From the NCBI RefSeq assembly GCF_008728515.1, contig NC_044977.1:166765139-166829138 (forward strand): DNA of 64,000 nt, written 5' to 3'. Below the pieces are notes generated by a model. It was not told where the DNA came from. It saw only the letters and a program-made list of their open reading frames with translations, and did not search any database. The translations under genes were made by a program, and so were the position numbers. This DNA is from Papio anubis (taxonomy: Eukaryota > Chordata > Mammalia > Primates > Cercopithecidae). Shown piece after piece: positions 44,290-56,439 of the stretch (its first letter is position 1; each line of letters opens with the position of its first letter).

Positions 44290-46200
44290 TTTATGTCAGG
44301 TTTAGTAAAGCATATTAACAAGAGCAAAATTCATACATTTTGGTGTACAGATCAATGAGTTTTAACAAACATATACAAGCTATACAATTGTTTTGCAACA
44401 CCACTATCAGAATTTAGAATGTAGAATATTCCCACTGGCTCCTGAAGTTCCCTTCACTTCTGTAATCAATGACCATATTCAATCCCAACCTTGGAAACTA
44501 CCGATCTGATATCTGACCCTAGAATTTTGCTTTTGAAAATGTGATATAAATAGAGTCATAAAGTGTGCAGTCTTTTGTGTCTGTCCTTTTTCATTTAGCA
44601 AAATCCTTTTGAGATCAATTTGCTGCATGTTTCAGTAGTTCTTTGCTTTTATTGCAGTTTTATTCTGTTGCATAGGTGTAAAACTATTAATATTTATCTG
44701 TTCATTAAGTGATAGGTGTTTGAGTTTTACTTTTTAGTGATAATGAAAAAAGCTGCTATAAACTTTTGTGTACAGGCATTTGTGAAGCCATGTGATAATA
44801 TGTAGGAGTGGGAGTGCTGCGTAATAAGGTAAATGTGTGTTTAACTTTAAAATAAATTATCAGTTTCCTAAAGTGACTGTATCATTTTGCCTTCCCACAA
44901 GCAATGAATAAAAACTACTTTGTCCACATTCTCATTAGCACTTAATATTGTCAGTTTTTTGTTTTCATTATGTTTTGTAACCATTTTAATAGGTATATAG
45001 TGATAATTCATTATAGTTTAGATTTGCATTCTTATAATGTGGAACATCTTATCATGTGCTTACTTGCTTTTACATTTCTTCTTTATGAAAATGTCCATTT
45101 TTTATTCATTTATTTTTGTTGCTGTTATTATTTGTTGTGAGGGTTGGATTTTTATTAGATATGTTTTTTAAAAGTATTTTCTCACAGTTAATAACTTTTC
45201 TTCTCCTTGATGGTATATTTCAAAATGCAAACATTTTTTATTCTTAATTTTGATAGTGTACCATATGTTGAGATTGTATTGAATTTATAAATCAGTTTGG
45301 GGGAGAATTGATATGCCAATAACATTGGCTGCTCAGATTGATAAGCCTGGTATATCTCACAATTTATTTGGGTTTCCTTTGGTTTCTCTCTCAACATTTT
45401 GCAATTTTCAGTATATCAATTTAACACGTATTTGTTTATCCTTGAACATTATTTTTTGTGGTATTCTAAATGATTCTGGTTTTAGGTTTCAATTTTGAAC
45501 TGTTCGTTTATAATATACAGTTGTACAATCAATTTTTGTATATTAAACCTGTATCCTGCTAAATTTACTTAATTTTAATAGCTGTTTTTTTTTCTGAGAT
45601 TCTTTGAGATTTTCCACCTAAATAATTACGTTGTTAGCAAATAGAGACCATTTTAATTCTTCCTTTCCATTTAAATACTTTTGTATCTTTTTCTTGCCTT
45701 ATTGCATTGGCTAGGATCTCAGTATGAGATAGAATTAGACAGAAAAGAAAGAGTAGACATATTTGACTTGTTATCAGGGAAATAATTCTATCTTTTATCA
45801 TTAAGTATAAAGTTAGCTGTGGATTTTATATAATGCCTTTTATTAGATTAAATTCCTTTCTGATTCTCCTTTACTGAGGGCTTTCATCATGAATGGCTAT
45901 TGAATTTTGCTGAATAATTTGAGATAATCAAATGGTTTTTTAAAAATATTCTGTTGATAGGGTGAATTATACTTGCTAATTTTCCAGTGTTGTGTCTCAC
46001 TTGGTCATGGTGTATTATGCTTTTTTATATAATGCAAAATCTGATTTTCTCATCTTTTATTAAAGATTTTTATGTGTCTTTAATGAGTGTTGGTCTATAG
46101 TTTTCTTTCCTTGTCTTGTGTTGGCCTGTTTTTAGTGTTAGAGTAATGATGGCCTTATAAAATGAATAGAAGGTGTTTTATACTTTAAAACAATACTAGA
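44290..46200 (-). mobile_element. old L1M LINE, 3' region, antisense
   Basis: Antisense L1M landmarks: acagatcaatgagttttaac near 44347, aatagagtcataaagtgtg near 44549, gcatgtttcagtagttc near 44624, ttgccttcccacaagcaat near 44887 and agtgttggtctatag near 46086. It covers the 3' UTR and much of ORF2. Every frame is destroyed. The age is L1MC-L1ME-like. Confidence 0.8.
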
Positions 46201-46829
46201 AAAATTAAGATGGAACTCAGCAAACCTGCTTGAGTTTCCTTTCTTCATTTAGTTTGTTCATTTGTTTGGTTTTTGTTGTTACTACCTTTCTGTCACTATC
46301 TAGATTATAAATCAGAAGAGGAAACAGAAGGTAAGAACAAGAAGGTCTTTGTAAGATAATCAATAATTTGGCATGCCAGACATCTCGGAGCAACTAGTAT
46401 GTATATAATAATATCAGAAGAAAAGATAAAGAGAGAACTGAATGATTTTTGATATTAAAGAAGTGAAGATGCATAGATTTTAATGAATCTATATTTTTGC
46501 TTTAGCGTTACACTGATGGAGGACTTTAAAGGTTTTATTGAGACCACTAGCAATAAAGATTACATTAGTGAAAAGTAGATGTAATTCATTGAAAAGGATG
46601 TGAGGATGTATTAATAGTAAAATAGTGTCTCTCTGTTTCTAATTTGCCTCTTTCTTGGTTATAACAATTTAGGAAGGTTCAGTCTTGGAAAAGTTTTGGG
46701 CTTGTCTATTACCTAATATCAGGAAATCCTTTGAAATATTGTGACAATATTGCCTTCAAATAAAAAAAATAATGTGGTCCTCAGGAATTGAATAGTTTTT
46801 CAAAGACTTCTAAGTTGGTTACATTTAAT
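46201..46829. other. unassigned sequence, possibly more LINE
   Basis: No confident assignment. The first 50 bases may still be L1M. Confidence 0.3.
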
Positions 46830-47064
46830 CAATTTATTTATTATCATTTATCCATTTAGAATGACTCACTAAACATTAATTGAACAAATACTGTGTTCTT
46901 ATAACTGTATAAGTTTTGTCCTCAGGGGAATTTATTTCCTAGATGGGAGATAAAGAAAAAACAAAACAAAACAATGAACATATTTGTAATAGAGGTAGGC
47001 ATAAGGCGATATGAAAGGGTGTTAAAAGGGGACCTAATTCTGCTTGAGACAAGCTATCAAAAAG

Positions 47065-47575
47065 GAGGTATGGTAGATTAATTGCAAAAAAAAAAAAAGA
47101 TGCGTAATTTTCTACCCTTCCTACATGCACATCCTTTGCAATATAACTTTGCAGCTGCTCCTATTAAAAAGTAAAGTCTTATATTGTTATCTTTCTAATC
47201 TGGCTAGCCTTATAGCTTGTTTTGGCTAATAATGAGTTATAGAAATGATCATATGCCAGTTGCAAGAGTAGGCTTCAAAGGGCCTTGCGTGCTTCCACTT
47301 TGTTGTTGGAATTTTGATTCTGACATATGAACAAGCCAGAGGTAGCTTGCTGAAGGGTGAGAGGCATACATCTAGTTGCTTCTGTTGTCATAGCCCACAG
47401 CTAGCCAACCTGCATGAAAAAACTGCAGATGCTCAAAAAAGCTCAGCTGAGAACAGAAGAACTATCTAGATGGACCCAGTCTATGGTAACAACCCATAGA
47501 CTAATGGGCTATTGTTAAAAACACTAAATTTTCAGGTAGTATACTATATAGCAATAGTTAATTGATAAGAGAAGC
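47065..47575 (+). mobile_element. MLT1-type LTR, sense, inside L2
   Basis: Starts near ggtatggtagattaattgca, ends near atagttaattgataag, and carries the 3' part ctaatgggctattgttaaaa then acactaaattttcagg, the degraded form of the MLT1 end. A 9-bp inverted repeat (47478-47486 with 47494-47502) lies inside. Confidence 0.6.
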
Positions 47576-48531
47576 TTATACCTGAGCTGAGTCTGAAAAC
47601 TATATAGGACTTCATATTTTCTTGTACAATGTGTTATAAATATGTTAGACTCCCAAATTAGTCATGAAACACTGACCTATAGGGTACTTGAGAAATGAAA
47701 CTACTTCTACTTTTCATATTAATTCTATGAAAAAATCCTCATGGTTTCAAACTCAGATGCCAAAATCCATTTTTCCAATAATGTAGGCCAAGTAGCAGAA
47801 TGAAAGTATTTCATAGCCCTGCCCCCTTCCTTCAGGAATTTCAGTGGTCCTGAGCATTGAGGAGAAAATGCTTGGAGATAGGAGATACATAAGGATAAAA
47901 TAAGTAGGAGAAAGGCAATGGGGAGGGTCTCCAGGCATCTGCAAAGGAGAGGAAAGAGCAGGGAGAATTTCTGCAATCACTGGAAGAAGGCATATCTCTG
48001 GCTACTATGGCCATTTGTATATAAGGATAATTTAGAAGTTGGTGCCAGATGCTGATAAGTGAATTAAAATAAATAAAACAAGGTTGGTGGTTTAGAGTGT
48101 TGTGAAAATGATGTTCTGTTATATGAGGTGGTTGGTGAAGTCCCTTCTGATAAGGTGATATTTGAGCAGAGATTTACGAAAAGGAAGGAGCAAGCATTTC
48201 GATATCTAGGGGAGAGCATTTTAGGCAGAAGTATCAGCAAGTGAAGCCTTTGAGGCAGTAGTATGCTTGGCTTATTTGAGGAGCATAAAAGACAGCTGGG
48301 CTGGCGCTAAAGAGGGAGGAGGAAGTGGCAGTAGATAAGATCAGAGAGATATGAGGGACCAGATCACGTAAGGCCTTGTAGACCTTAGTACGGACTGAAA
48401 TTATACTCTGAATGAGACTGGAAGTCTTTGAAGACTTTCAAGCAAGGAATACATGAACTCACTTACATTTTAAAAGGATCAGTCTTCCTGCTGTGAAAAG
48501 ATAGACTAGCAGACAATGATAGAAACAGGGA

Positions 48532-48601
48532 GATAAGTTAGGAGACTATTACAGTAGTCCAGGCTAGATAAGTTAGGAGGCTGTTACACTAGTCCAGGCT
48601 A
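48532..48601. repeat. 35-bp tandem duplication, three mismatches
   Basis: Copies at 48532-48566 and 48567-48601, unit starting gataagttaggag and ending tagtccaggcta. They differ at three sites. It lies inside the L2 and is absent from the L2 consensus as I know it. Confidence 0.95.
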
Positions 48602-48990
48602 GATAGGACAGTGACGCAGCCCGGGAAGAAGTGATGAGAAATGGTTGGTCTCTGTATTTATTTAAAAAGTGGAACCAACAAGATTCACAGATAATTTGAC
48701 ATGGAGTGGGAGAGATGGAGATGTAAAAGATGACTCTAAGGTTTGGGGACCCATAAACTAGAAAAGAGGACTTGCTAATTACTGAAATGGAACTGACTGA
48801 GGGAGGGGCAGCTTTCTGGAGAGGACTTCACGTGTTTAGTTTTGTGTATATTAGGATTGGGATGTCAGTTAGATCTCCAGGGCTGCTGGATATCTGAGTA
48901 TGGGAAGAAAGGGACAAACTGGATGGGATTTATAAATCTGGGAGTCAGCAGCATATAGATTGTATTCAGGAAGAGGGAAACAATTAACAT

Positions 48991-49219
48991 AAATCTCAGT
49001 AAGAGTCTAAATAGTCCTTCATTCATTCCTTGTGCTCTGAGATTCAGGTTATGGATGAAAATACCTGGTGATTTCCTTCAGAGAAGGAAATCTTTCTCAG
49101 AAAGAGGTGAGGGTTACTTAGACCAGAATGATAGTCTTTGTTTCTCTTCATGAGCTTAGTTTCCTGTGTGGATCAGCAAAGGCATTCCATGACTTTGGGC
49201 TTGCTTTCAGCCTGCAATA
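48991..49219. other. unassigned sequence
   Basis: No recognised feature. Confidence 0.35.
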
Positions 49220-49830
49220 CAGATGCCTCTGGGAGTTGTTGTGAATCTCAGTTTATTAATATTTGCAAAAGTGCTTTCAGGGCCTTTGTTGAAAGACATT
49301 ATAGAGAAGCAGAGGGTTATTATTAAGGATGACATTTGCTCATTGTGATTAAAAATGACAAAATGAAATTTCAAGTGCAGAAGTCAACACTGCAATTCAG
49401 TGTACAAAAGTGTCTTTGTATATCAACATCCAGCCAAATAAGGTCCATCTGTATTACAGAGATTTTTCTAGTTGCTTTCAAATGAGGATTGGTTTTGAAG
49501 TGGGGATTCAATGTAAGCAGACATCATCAGAGGCCAAAAATATGCCATTTCAGCTAATTGCATCTGTTTGCACGTTTGTTTTTTTTTTTATTCACCCCCT
49601 CCTTAATTTATCCTGGACTGCAAATGGAGCCAGAGAACTGTGCATTGAGGTCATGTCCACATGGTTTTATTTACCATTGCACACAGAATTTTATTGGGCT
49701 GTAAAATAAATGGATTTCCTCTGGAGCAATTAGAACAGTCCCTTCTTAGGCCACTGTGCAAATTAACCCATACCCATGGGCCCTTCTGTGGAAGAAGCCT
49801 GCGTTACGCAGAGAAGGAATGGGGTAGGAG
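49220..49830. other. candidate conserved non-coding block
   Basis: Repeat-free and of high complexity, with clustered homeodomain/POU/HOX-PBX-like words: cagctaattgcatctgtttg near 49550, cctccttaatttatcctgg near 49600, gctgtaaaataaatggattt near 49698, gagcaattagaacag near 49724, gtgcaaattaaccca near 49757. Two overlapping frames (49410-49709 and 49661-49975, plus) cross it without a domain or splice evidence. Of all the blocks here this one looks most like a developmental enhancer. Confidence 0.4.
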
Positions 49831-49947
49831 CTCAAGGAGAATGGTGGGAAGTTGCTACCCATATTTCTGTTATTTTCACAGAAAATGTATTTGTGACCCA
49901 CAAGCTAAACCAGATGCAGGCTATATTTTAATAAAAAACAGACTCAA

Positions 49948-50082
49948 GGCTGGACATGGTGGCTCATGCCTGTAATCCTAGCACTTTGGGAGGGAGAAGC
50001 AGGAGGATCCCTTGAGCCTGGGAGTTCGAGACCAGCCTGGGCAACATAGGGAGACTGTCTCTAAAAAACAAACAACAACAAC
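49948..50082 (+). mobile_element. free left Alu monomer (FLAM-like)
   Basis: A single left arm only, ggctggacatggtgg to gagactgtctct followed by an A-rich tail with aacaacaacaac. Target-site duplication aaaacagactcaa (49935-49947) and aaaacagactcag (50083-50095). The absence of a right arm between intact duplications shows it inserted as a monomer. Confidence 0.88.
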
Positions 50083-50095
50083 AAAACAGACTCAG

Positions 50096-51539
50096 ACACT
50101 TGGACTTAGAAAGATACTTGGATGACAATATGTTTGAGGCAAAATTAAACGTGGATGAGATTGGGGAGACAAAAAGAAGACTTCCTAGAAAATTCATTTT
50201 GTAGAATTTTAATTTTCTTTCCCTTTCTTTAACCCGTTAAGGCAAATTATCCAATATGATATAATACACAGTTTGGCATAAATGTAAAATGCTAGAAAGC
50301 ACTATGGCAGTGTTTCTGAACTTCCCACCACTCCTTTCAGCATCACCACCGAATACCCAAATAACCTCGATAAAGTTTTTTCACTGTATTGCTCTTGGCT
50401 TAAATCCGTTGTGTAAACAGTGACTTTAGAGTGCAACCCTTCTTCCCTTAGTTTCACTTGGAGACCAATTCAATACATATCAAGAGCACAGCAAGAGCTG
50501 GAGATAGAAACTGCCCTTCTTTACCTACACACGTACACATGAGGAGATGACTCTTTGAGTCTTCTCAGTAACTTCTAAACGTCTCAGTCAGATCAAGAAT
50601 TACAAACAAAGAGTTTTCAGAGATCTGAGAAGGAGGTTGGAAAACAGGTTTCTTTGGAGACAGCGTATTGCTGAGTCTATTGTTCCCACCATCACTTGGG
50701 AAGAGCGCAGTCCTGCCACTTTGAAATTATATGTTTAGTGAGGGGGTTCTAAAAGAGTCAGTCTCTCAAAGAGTATGGGCATGTATCACCTCCAATTGCC
50801 AAATTTATGCCTCAAAGAACAAAAACAGATCATGGACTGGGACCTGACTGTATCCTAGATCTCTAGAGGAGATTGAAGGATTTGGCAGAGGTTCCAGGAG
50901 ACTACTGTTGTATTGGAATTGTCCTGATTTCCCTGAGTATGTTTGTGCTAAGGATGTTTAAGCATTTTTAAAGATTATGTAGACCATGAAATGTGGGGGA
51001 TAGCATAAAAGGATTGTATTCAATTTCATTATACTCGGGTAGACTTAGAGGGTTAAGGAGACTTCAGCTTAAGTTGAATGAGAGAAATAATCCACCAACA
51101 ATGAGCTGGTGTTTACTCAGTATCTTACATATTCCAGATATGCTTTAATGGTAAACAAACAAACAAACAAAAAACCTTTTAGATGCAATCTACCTAATGT
51201 CTCTTCTAGTCCTGCAAAGGAGAAGTTCTGATATGGGTTGAAGACAAATGAACCCTCATTATAGAAGTAGGTTACACTCCTAGAGGGTAAACTTATCAAT
51301 CCATGGGAGTGAAAAGATTATAAATGGTAGTGATGTTGGGCAAATGTTCTCTTTAGTGTGTTCTCTCTTCATTTTTATTGTGCTCTTGAATTTTAACTTT
51401 CTTCTCTTGTGCAAGACCTTGATGTAACTTCTGATTCTGAGTTGCTTCTATTGATTGGAAGGATTATAAAAATAGGAAAATCCCACTAAAAAGGGAGAAA
51501 TGAAAGCAGTAACAAAGACTAGATTCTGAGATGAATGTG
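50096..51539. other. unassigned sequence with (AAAC)n
   Basis: About 1.4 kb without a recognised interspersed repeat. An (AAAC)n run lies at 51153-51175. Confidence 0.35.
51153..51175. repeat. (AAAC)n microsatellite
   Basis: Four to five AAAC units followed by an A run. Confidence 0.85.
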
Positions 51540-51878
51540 TGTCTTAGTCTGTTTTGTGCTGCTATAATAGAATACTATAGACTGGGCAATTTGTAATGAA
51601 CAGAAATTTATTTCTCACAGTTCTGGAGGCTGTGAAGTCCAAGGTCAAGAGGATAGCATTTGGCAATGGCCTTCCTCATGTGTCATAACAGAATGGAAGA
51701 CCTCACATGGCAGAAGGGCAGAGAGAGAGAGAGAGAGAGAACGAACCCACTCTCATTCTTGAGGGTAGGAAGCTCTCATGACCTAAACACCTCTTAAATG
51801 TTCCATCTCTTAATACTGTTACAGTGACAACTAAATTTCAACATGAGTTTTGAGAGGATAAAAATTCAAATAATAGCA
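51540..51878 (-). mobile_element. MST/MaLR LTR, antisense
   Basis: Starts tgtcttagtctgttttgtgc and ends attcaaataatagca, the reverse of a TG...CA-bounded MaLR LTR. Landmarks: actatagactgggcaatttg near 51575, ttctcacagttctggaggc near 51611, cctcacatggcagaagggc near 51701, aatactgttacagtgac near 51812. A (GA)10 microsatellite lies inside at 51721-51740. Confidence 0.85.
51721..51740. repeat. (GA)n microsatellite in the LTR
   Basis: Ten uninterrupted GA units. Confidence 0.95.
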
Positions 51879-52204
51879 AGGTGAAAACTGTTTGGAATGT
51901 TTCTTTAGGGTCTATCCCAGCATTCTATGGTACAGATAAAGTAGGGAGGGAGAATGGAGTGGAATGCCTGGGTTCTTTCTGATTATGGACACAGAAGTCA
52001 TAATTTTCTCAGATTAAACATCATCTGGGGGATTCTTTCTCGCTTTTACATTTTAGGTGTAGAAAACTTGGGGACCTGTGGGGAAAGCAAAAGAGACAAA
52101 CACATAGTACTATTTTACAATATGCCAGACACGATCTTGGCTGCTTTTAATATGTTATCTTATTGGATCCTTATATCAAACAAGACTGTGAAATAGCTGC
52201 TAGT
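51879..52204. other. unassigned sequence
   Basis: The 80-codon plus frame at 51954-52196 has no recognised domain. No other feature is seen. Confidence 0.35.
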
Positions 52205-52522
52205 GGGCCAAATGTGGTGGCTCACTCTTGTAATCCTAGCAGTTTGGAAGGCCAAGGTGGGCGGATCACTTGAGGTCAGGAGTTCAAGACTAGCCTGGCG
52301 AGCATAGTGAAACCCTGTCTCTACTAAAAATACAAAAATTAGCTGGGCATGGTGGCAAATGCCTGTAATCTCAGCTACTTGGGAGTCTGAGGCAGGAAAA
52401 ATGCTTGAACCCAGGAGGCGGAGGTTGCAGTGAGTCGAGATTGTGCCATTGCACTCCAACCTGGGTGACAGAGCAAGACCCCATCTCAAAAAATAAAAAT
52501 AAAAATAAGTAGAAAAAGAAAA
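52205..52522 (+). mobile_element. AluS-type, full length
   Basis: Starts ggccaaatgtggtggctc and ends in an (AAAAT)n-like tail. The target-site duplication gaaatagctgctagtg (52190-52205) and gaaatatctgctagtg (52523-52538) differs at one base. The 147-codon minus frame at 52160-52603, the longest in the window, is an Alu artefact. Confidence 0.95.
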
Positions 52523-52680
52523 GAAATATCTGCTAGTGTATTCATAAAACCAGTGAGGAAAAAGAACCTTACAGAAGTCAAATAAATAGTTAAAATCTAT
52601 CATTTGTAAATAGAATACAAGGGATTCAAAACCTGACGTATTTTATCTGAGAATCCTAAAGCCCAGGCCCTTTCCACAAG

Positions 52681-52713
52681 TGAATGAATGAATGAATAAA
52701 TAAATAAATGAAT
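52681..52713. repeat. (GAAT)n/(AAAT)n microsatellite
   Basis: Compound tetranucleotide run, four GAAT-type then three AAAT-type units. Confidence 0.9.
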
Positions 52714-52780
52714 ATTATAAAAATTATTTATGTGGTCATGTTTATTTTGTTCCACTTTGACACAGGAACACATAAAAAAA

Positions 52781-54314
52781 CTACCATTGACTTTCTTCAC
52801 AGACTTAGAAAAAAACTAGTTTAAATTTCATCTGAAACCAAAAAAGAGCCCCCATAGCCAAGACAATCCTAAGCAAAAAGAACAAAGCTGGAGGCATCAT
52901 GCTACCTGACTTCAAACTATACTACAAGGCTACAGAAACCAGAACGGCATGGTACTGGTACCAAAACAGACATACAGACTGGTGGAACAGAACAGAGTCC
53001 TGAGAAATAATGTCACACATCTACAACCATCTGATCTTTGACAAACCTGACAAAAACAAGAAATGGGGAAAGGATTCCCTATTTAATAAGTGATGTTGGG
53101 AAAACTGGGTAGCCATATGCAGAAAACTGAAACTGAACCCCTTCCTTACACCTTATACACTCAAGATGGATTAAAGACTTAAACGTAACACCTAGAGCCA
53201 TAAAAACCCTAGAAGAAAACCTAGGCAATACCATTCAGGTCATAGGCATGGGCAAAGACTTCATGACTAAAGCACCAAAAGTAATGGCAACAAAAGCCAA
53301 AATTGACAAATGGAATCTAATTAAAGAGCTTCTGCACAGCAAAAGAAAGCACTATCATCTGAGTGAACAGGCAACCTACAGAATGGGAGAAAATTTTTGC
53401 AGTCTACACATCTGACAAAGGGCTAATATCCAGAATTTACAAGGAATGTAAACAATTTTACAAGAAAAAAAAAATCAAACAGTCGATGAAGGATATGAAC
53501 AGACACTTCTCAAAAGAAGTCATTTATGTGGCCAAAAAACATATGATAAAAAGCTCATCATTACTGATCATTAGAGAAATGTAAATCAAAACCACAATGA
53601 GATACCACCTCACTCCAGTTAGAATGGCGACCATTAAAAAGCCAGGAAACAACAGATGCTGGCGAGGATGTGGGGAAACAGGAACCCTTTTCACTGTTGG
53701 TGGGAGTGTAAATTAGTTCAACCATTGTGGAAGACAGTGTGGCGATTCCTCAAGGATCTAGAACCGGAAATACCATTTGACCCAGCAATTCCATTAGTGG
53801 ATAGATACCCAAAGGATTATAAATCATTCTACTATAAACACATATGCACATGTATATTTCTTGCAGCACTATTCACAATAGCAAGGACTTGGAACCCAAA
53901 GGCCCATCAATGATAGACTGGATAAAGAAAACGTGGCACATATACACAATGGAATACTATGCAGCCATAAAAAAGGATGAGTTCATGTCCTTTGCAGGGA
54001 CCTGGATGAAGCTGGAAACCATCATTCTCAGCAAACTAACACAGTAACAGAAAACAAACACTGCATGTTGTTGCTTATAAGTGGGAGTTGAACAGTGAGA
54101 ACACATGGACACAGGGAGGGGAACATCACACCCTTGGGTCTGTTGTGGGGTGGAGGGCTAGCGGAGGGATAGCATTAGGAGAAATACCTAATGTAGATGA
54201 CGGTTGATGGGTGCAGCAAACCACTATGGCACATGTATACCTATGCAACAAACCTACACGTTCTGCACATGTATCCCAGAACTTAAAGTATAATTTAATT
54301 TAAAAAAAAAAAAA
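52781..54314 (+). mobile_element. L1PA, 5'-truncated, sense
   Basis: Starts in the last third of ORF2 (ctaccattgactttcttcac) and runs through caaagctggaggcatcatgc near 52883 and tagatacccaaaggattat near 53802 to the 3' UTR (ctatgcaacaaacctacacg near 54241) and a 15-base A tail. It is L1PA-like with low divergence. ORF2 remnants occur at 53363-53584, 53656-53913 and 53844-54047 in shifting frames. It shares about 1.2 kb, in opposite orientation, with the L1PA at 40603-41826. Confidence 0.93.
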
Positions 54315-54409
54315 AACAGAATAATGGAGATACCATTAGGGACGTCAGAAGGAGAGCAAGTGTGATTTCAGATACACTGAGTTTTCAATGTCAAAAGAGA
54401 TTTAAACTA

Positions 54410-54705
54410 GGCTGGGCATGGTGGCTTACGCCTGTAATCCCAGCACTTTGGGAGGCCAAGGTGAGCAGATCACGAGGTCAGGAGTTCGAGACCAACCTGG
54501 CACCATGGTGAAACCCCGTTTCTACTAAAAATTAAAAAATTAGCCAGGTGTAGTGACAGGCACCTGTAATCCCAGCTACACTGGAGGCTGAGACAGGAGA
54601 ATTGCTTGAACCCAGGAGGTGGAGGTTGCAGTGAGCTGAGATCATGCTACTGCCCTCCAGCCTGGGTGACAGAGCAAGACTCCATCTCAGGGTGGCGGGT
54701 GGGGG
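54410..54705 (+). mobile_element. Alu with a G-rich tail
   Basis: Full-length Alu, target-site duplication aaagagatttaaacta (54394-54409) and aaagatatttaaacta (54706-54721). Instead of an A tail, the end after tccatctca is gggtggcgggtgggggaaag. Confidence 0.95.
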
Positions 54706-54721
54706 AAAGATATTTAAACTA

Positions 54722-55599
54722 TAGAGTCAGAAATAAGGTCCTAGTGTTTAGAAGTCAGTGTAGCATGATATAAATTTGGTCATTATCTGTATGTATTATA
54801 TTTGAAGACACTGAAGTGAATGAGTGTCAAATGAATTAGAGTGTCAAAAAGGAGGATGTAAGTAGATTTAAATTTTTAGATGGCAGACATTTAATAAATG
54901 TCTACAATTGGTAGATTCATTTTGATCTCATAGCATTAAATACCATTTATAAAAATTCCAAAAAAAGTCTTTGAGATTTTGAATAGCTCCTTTATAAAAA
55001 ATTAGGTTGCAGTGAAAAAACAAATGATACAATGATTGAAACAACAAAAATCTAAAGTGTTTTTGAAACCCATTATTAGCAGCACTATTTAACGTGAACT
55101 GAACACTGAACTTATTTAAACAGAGTATTTGAAAGCATTAGTAATCTCAATATGTGGCCCTTTCTCAGTTCCTATTTCAGTAGAGTCAAAATTCCTTCCT
55201 TACTAATTATTTGGTCTATTTTATCCTCTGAAATCTGGGCAAATGGCACCTCCAGGGTGTTATAAGCAAATTAGATACACAAATAGTCATGAATAATTTT
55301 CCATGTCTTATTTTCTGGGCTGTCAATCTTGCCTTAGATTTTATGGGTGGATTCATCTCAACTAAATACAATTCCTTTTAAGACTTTTATAAGAGAAGGA
55401 ATAATGTTGCTCTCCTATCAATTAGTCCTGAACTCAGTTTTGTGTAAGATGTTTTGAATGGTAAAATGCTGTCACATTTGGCATTTGATAGAAAAATAAC
55501 ATGATACCTCTGTATTGTTTTTTAATCAGGCCATAACGTTCACCAAGCCCTAGGGATATTAGAATAAAACTATTAGAGAAGTGTCAATCACAACATTAT
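54722..55599. other. unassigned AT-rich sequence
   Basis: No recognised repeat or exon. Confidence 0.35.
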
Positions 55600-55900
55600 T
55601 TCCTTCTTTCCCAAAATAATTACTTATTAAGTACTACCTCTGCACAGGGCTTTCTGATGGACACAGAAGATGAAGTATAGGAGAAGGAATTCCAGTGATA
55701 ATGTGAAGAGCCTTCTCCTTAAGAAACCTACAGATTGGTAAATGAGATAAATGGGTATGAGAAGAGCTGACACGTCATAATTTTTTTCCAGGGGGCAGGG
55801 TAGAAAGAAACCTGGAAGAGTTTAAAAGCAAGAAAGATTATTTCCAGCAGGGAGATTGAGAGAGGCTTTGAATAGGAGGTTATAAAAAGATTGCAAAGTA
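55600..55900 (-). mobile_element. L2 fragment, antisense
   Basis: attaagtactacctctgcac near 55626, gatggacacagaagatgaag and ccttaagaaacctacagatt near 55718 follow the antisense L2 3' order (position, table of contents words, then the L2 body). Confidence 0.5.
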
Positions 55901-56158
55901 AAAGAGCTAGAATTAGGTCATTTCTTTGAGTCAAGAAAAGTACACTTGAAGACTCTGTAAAGTAAATCCATTGGTGGAAGCAGAATACTGTTATTTGTAT
56001 TTGTTTTGGTCATTGTAGAAGCACCAGAGATTGCTGAACAAAGGACCTGAAAAATGCCCAAGTCTTCATTTCCAGTTTTCATTTGGTGACTTACAGATGA
56101 TTTGGGGGAAATTTATTTATGGGTTAGAAGGGCTCCTATTACAAAATAGCAGAGTAGT

Positions 56159-56439
56159 GGCTGGGCGCGGTGGCTCAAGCCTGTAATCCCAGCACTTTGG
56201 GAGGCGGAGACGGGCGGATCATGAGGTCAGGAGATCGAGACCATCCTCGCTAACCTGGTGAAACCCCGTCTCTACTAAAAAATACGAAAAACTAGCCGGG
56301 CGAGGTGGCGGGCGCCTGTAGTCCCAGCTACTCGGGAGGCTGAGGCAGGAGAATGGCGTGAACCCCGGAGGCAGAGCTTGCAGTGAGCTGAGATCCGGCC
56401 ACTGCACTCCAGCCTGGGTGACAGAGCGAGACTCCGTCT

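Larger units (their letters stand above)
46830..48990 (-). mobile_element. L2 LINE, antisense, split by an MLT1
   Basis: The left part keeps the antisense L2 3' end (aacattaattgaacaaatac near 46873, taagttttgtcctcagggg). After the MLT1 it continues: cttctgataaggtgatattt near 48145, ggcagaagtatcagcaagtg near 48223, accagatcacgtaaggcc near 48359, tagtccaggctagataagt near 48555 and gggagtcagcagcatatag near 48940. This is the most complete L2 here, about 1.6 kb of L2 sequence. The stretch 47580-47990 is weakly matched. Confidence 0.7.

Noticed and set aside
52160..52603. 147-codon minus-strand open frame, the longest here
   Set aside because: It is the antisense of an Alu with flanking bases. 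Its peptide has the familiar Alu antisense wording.
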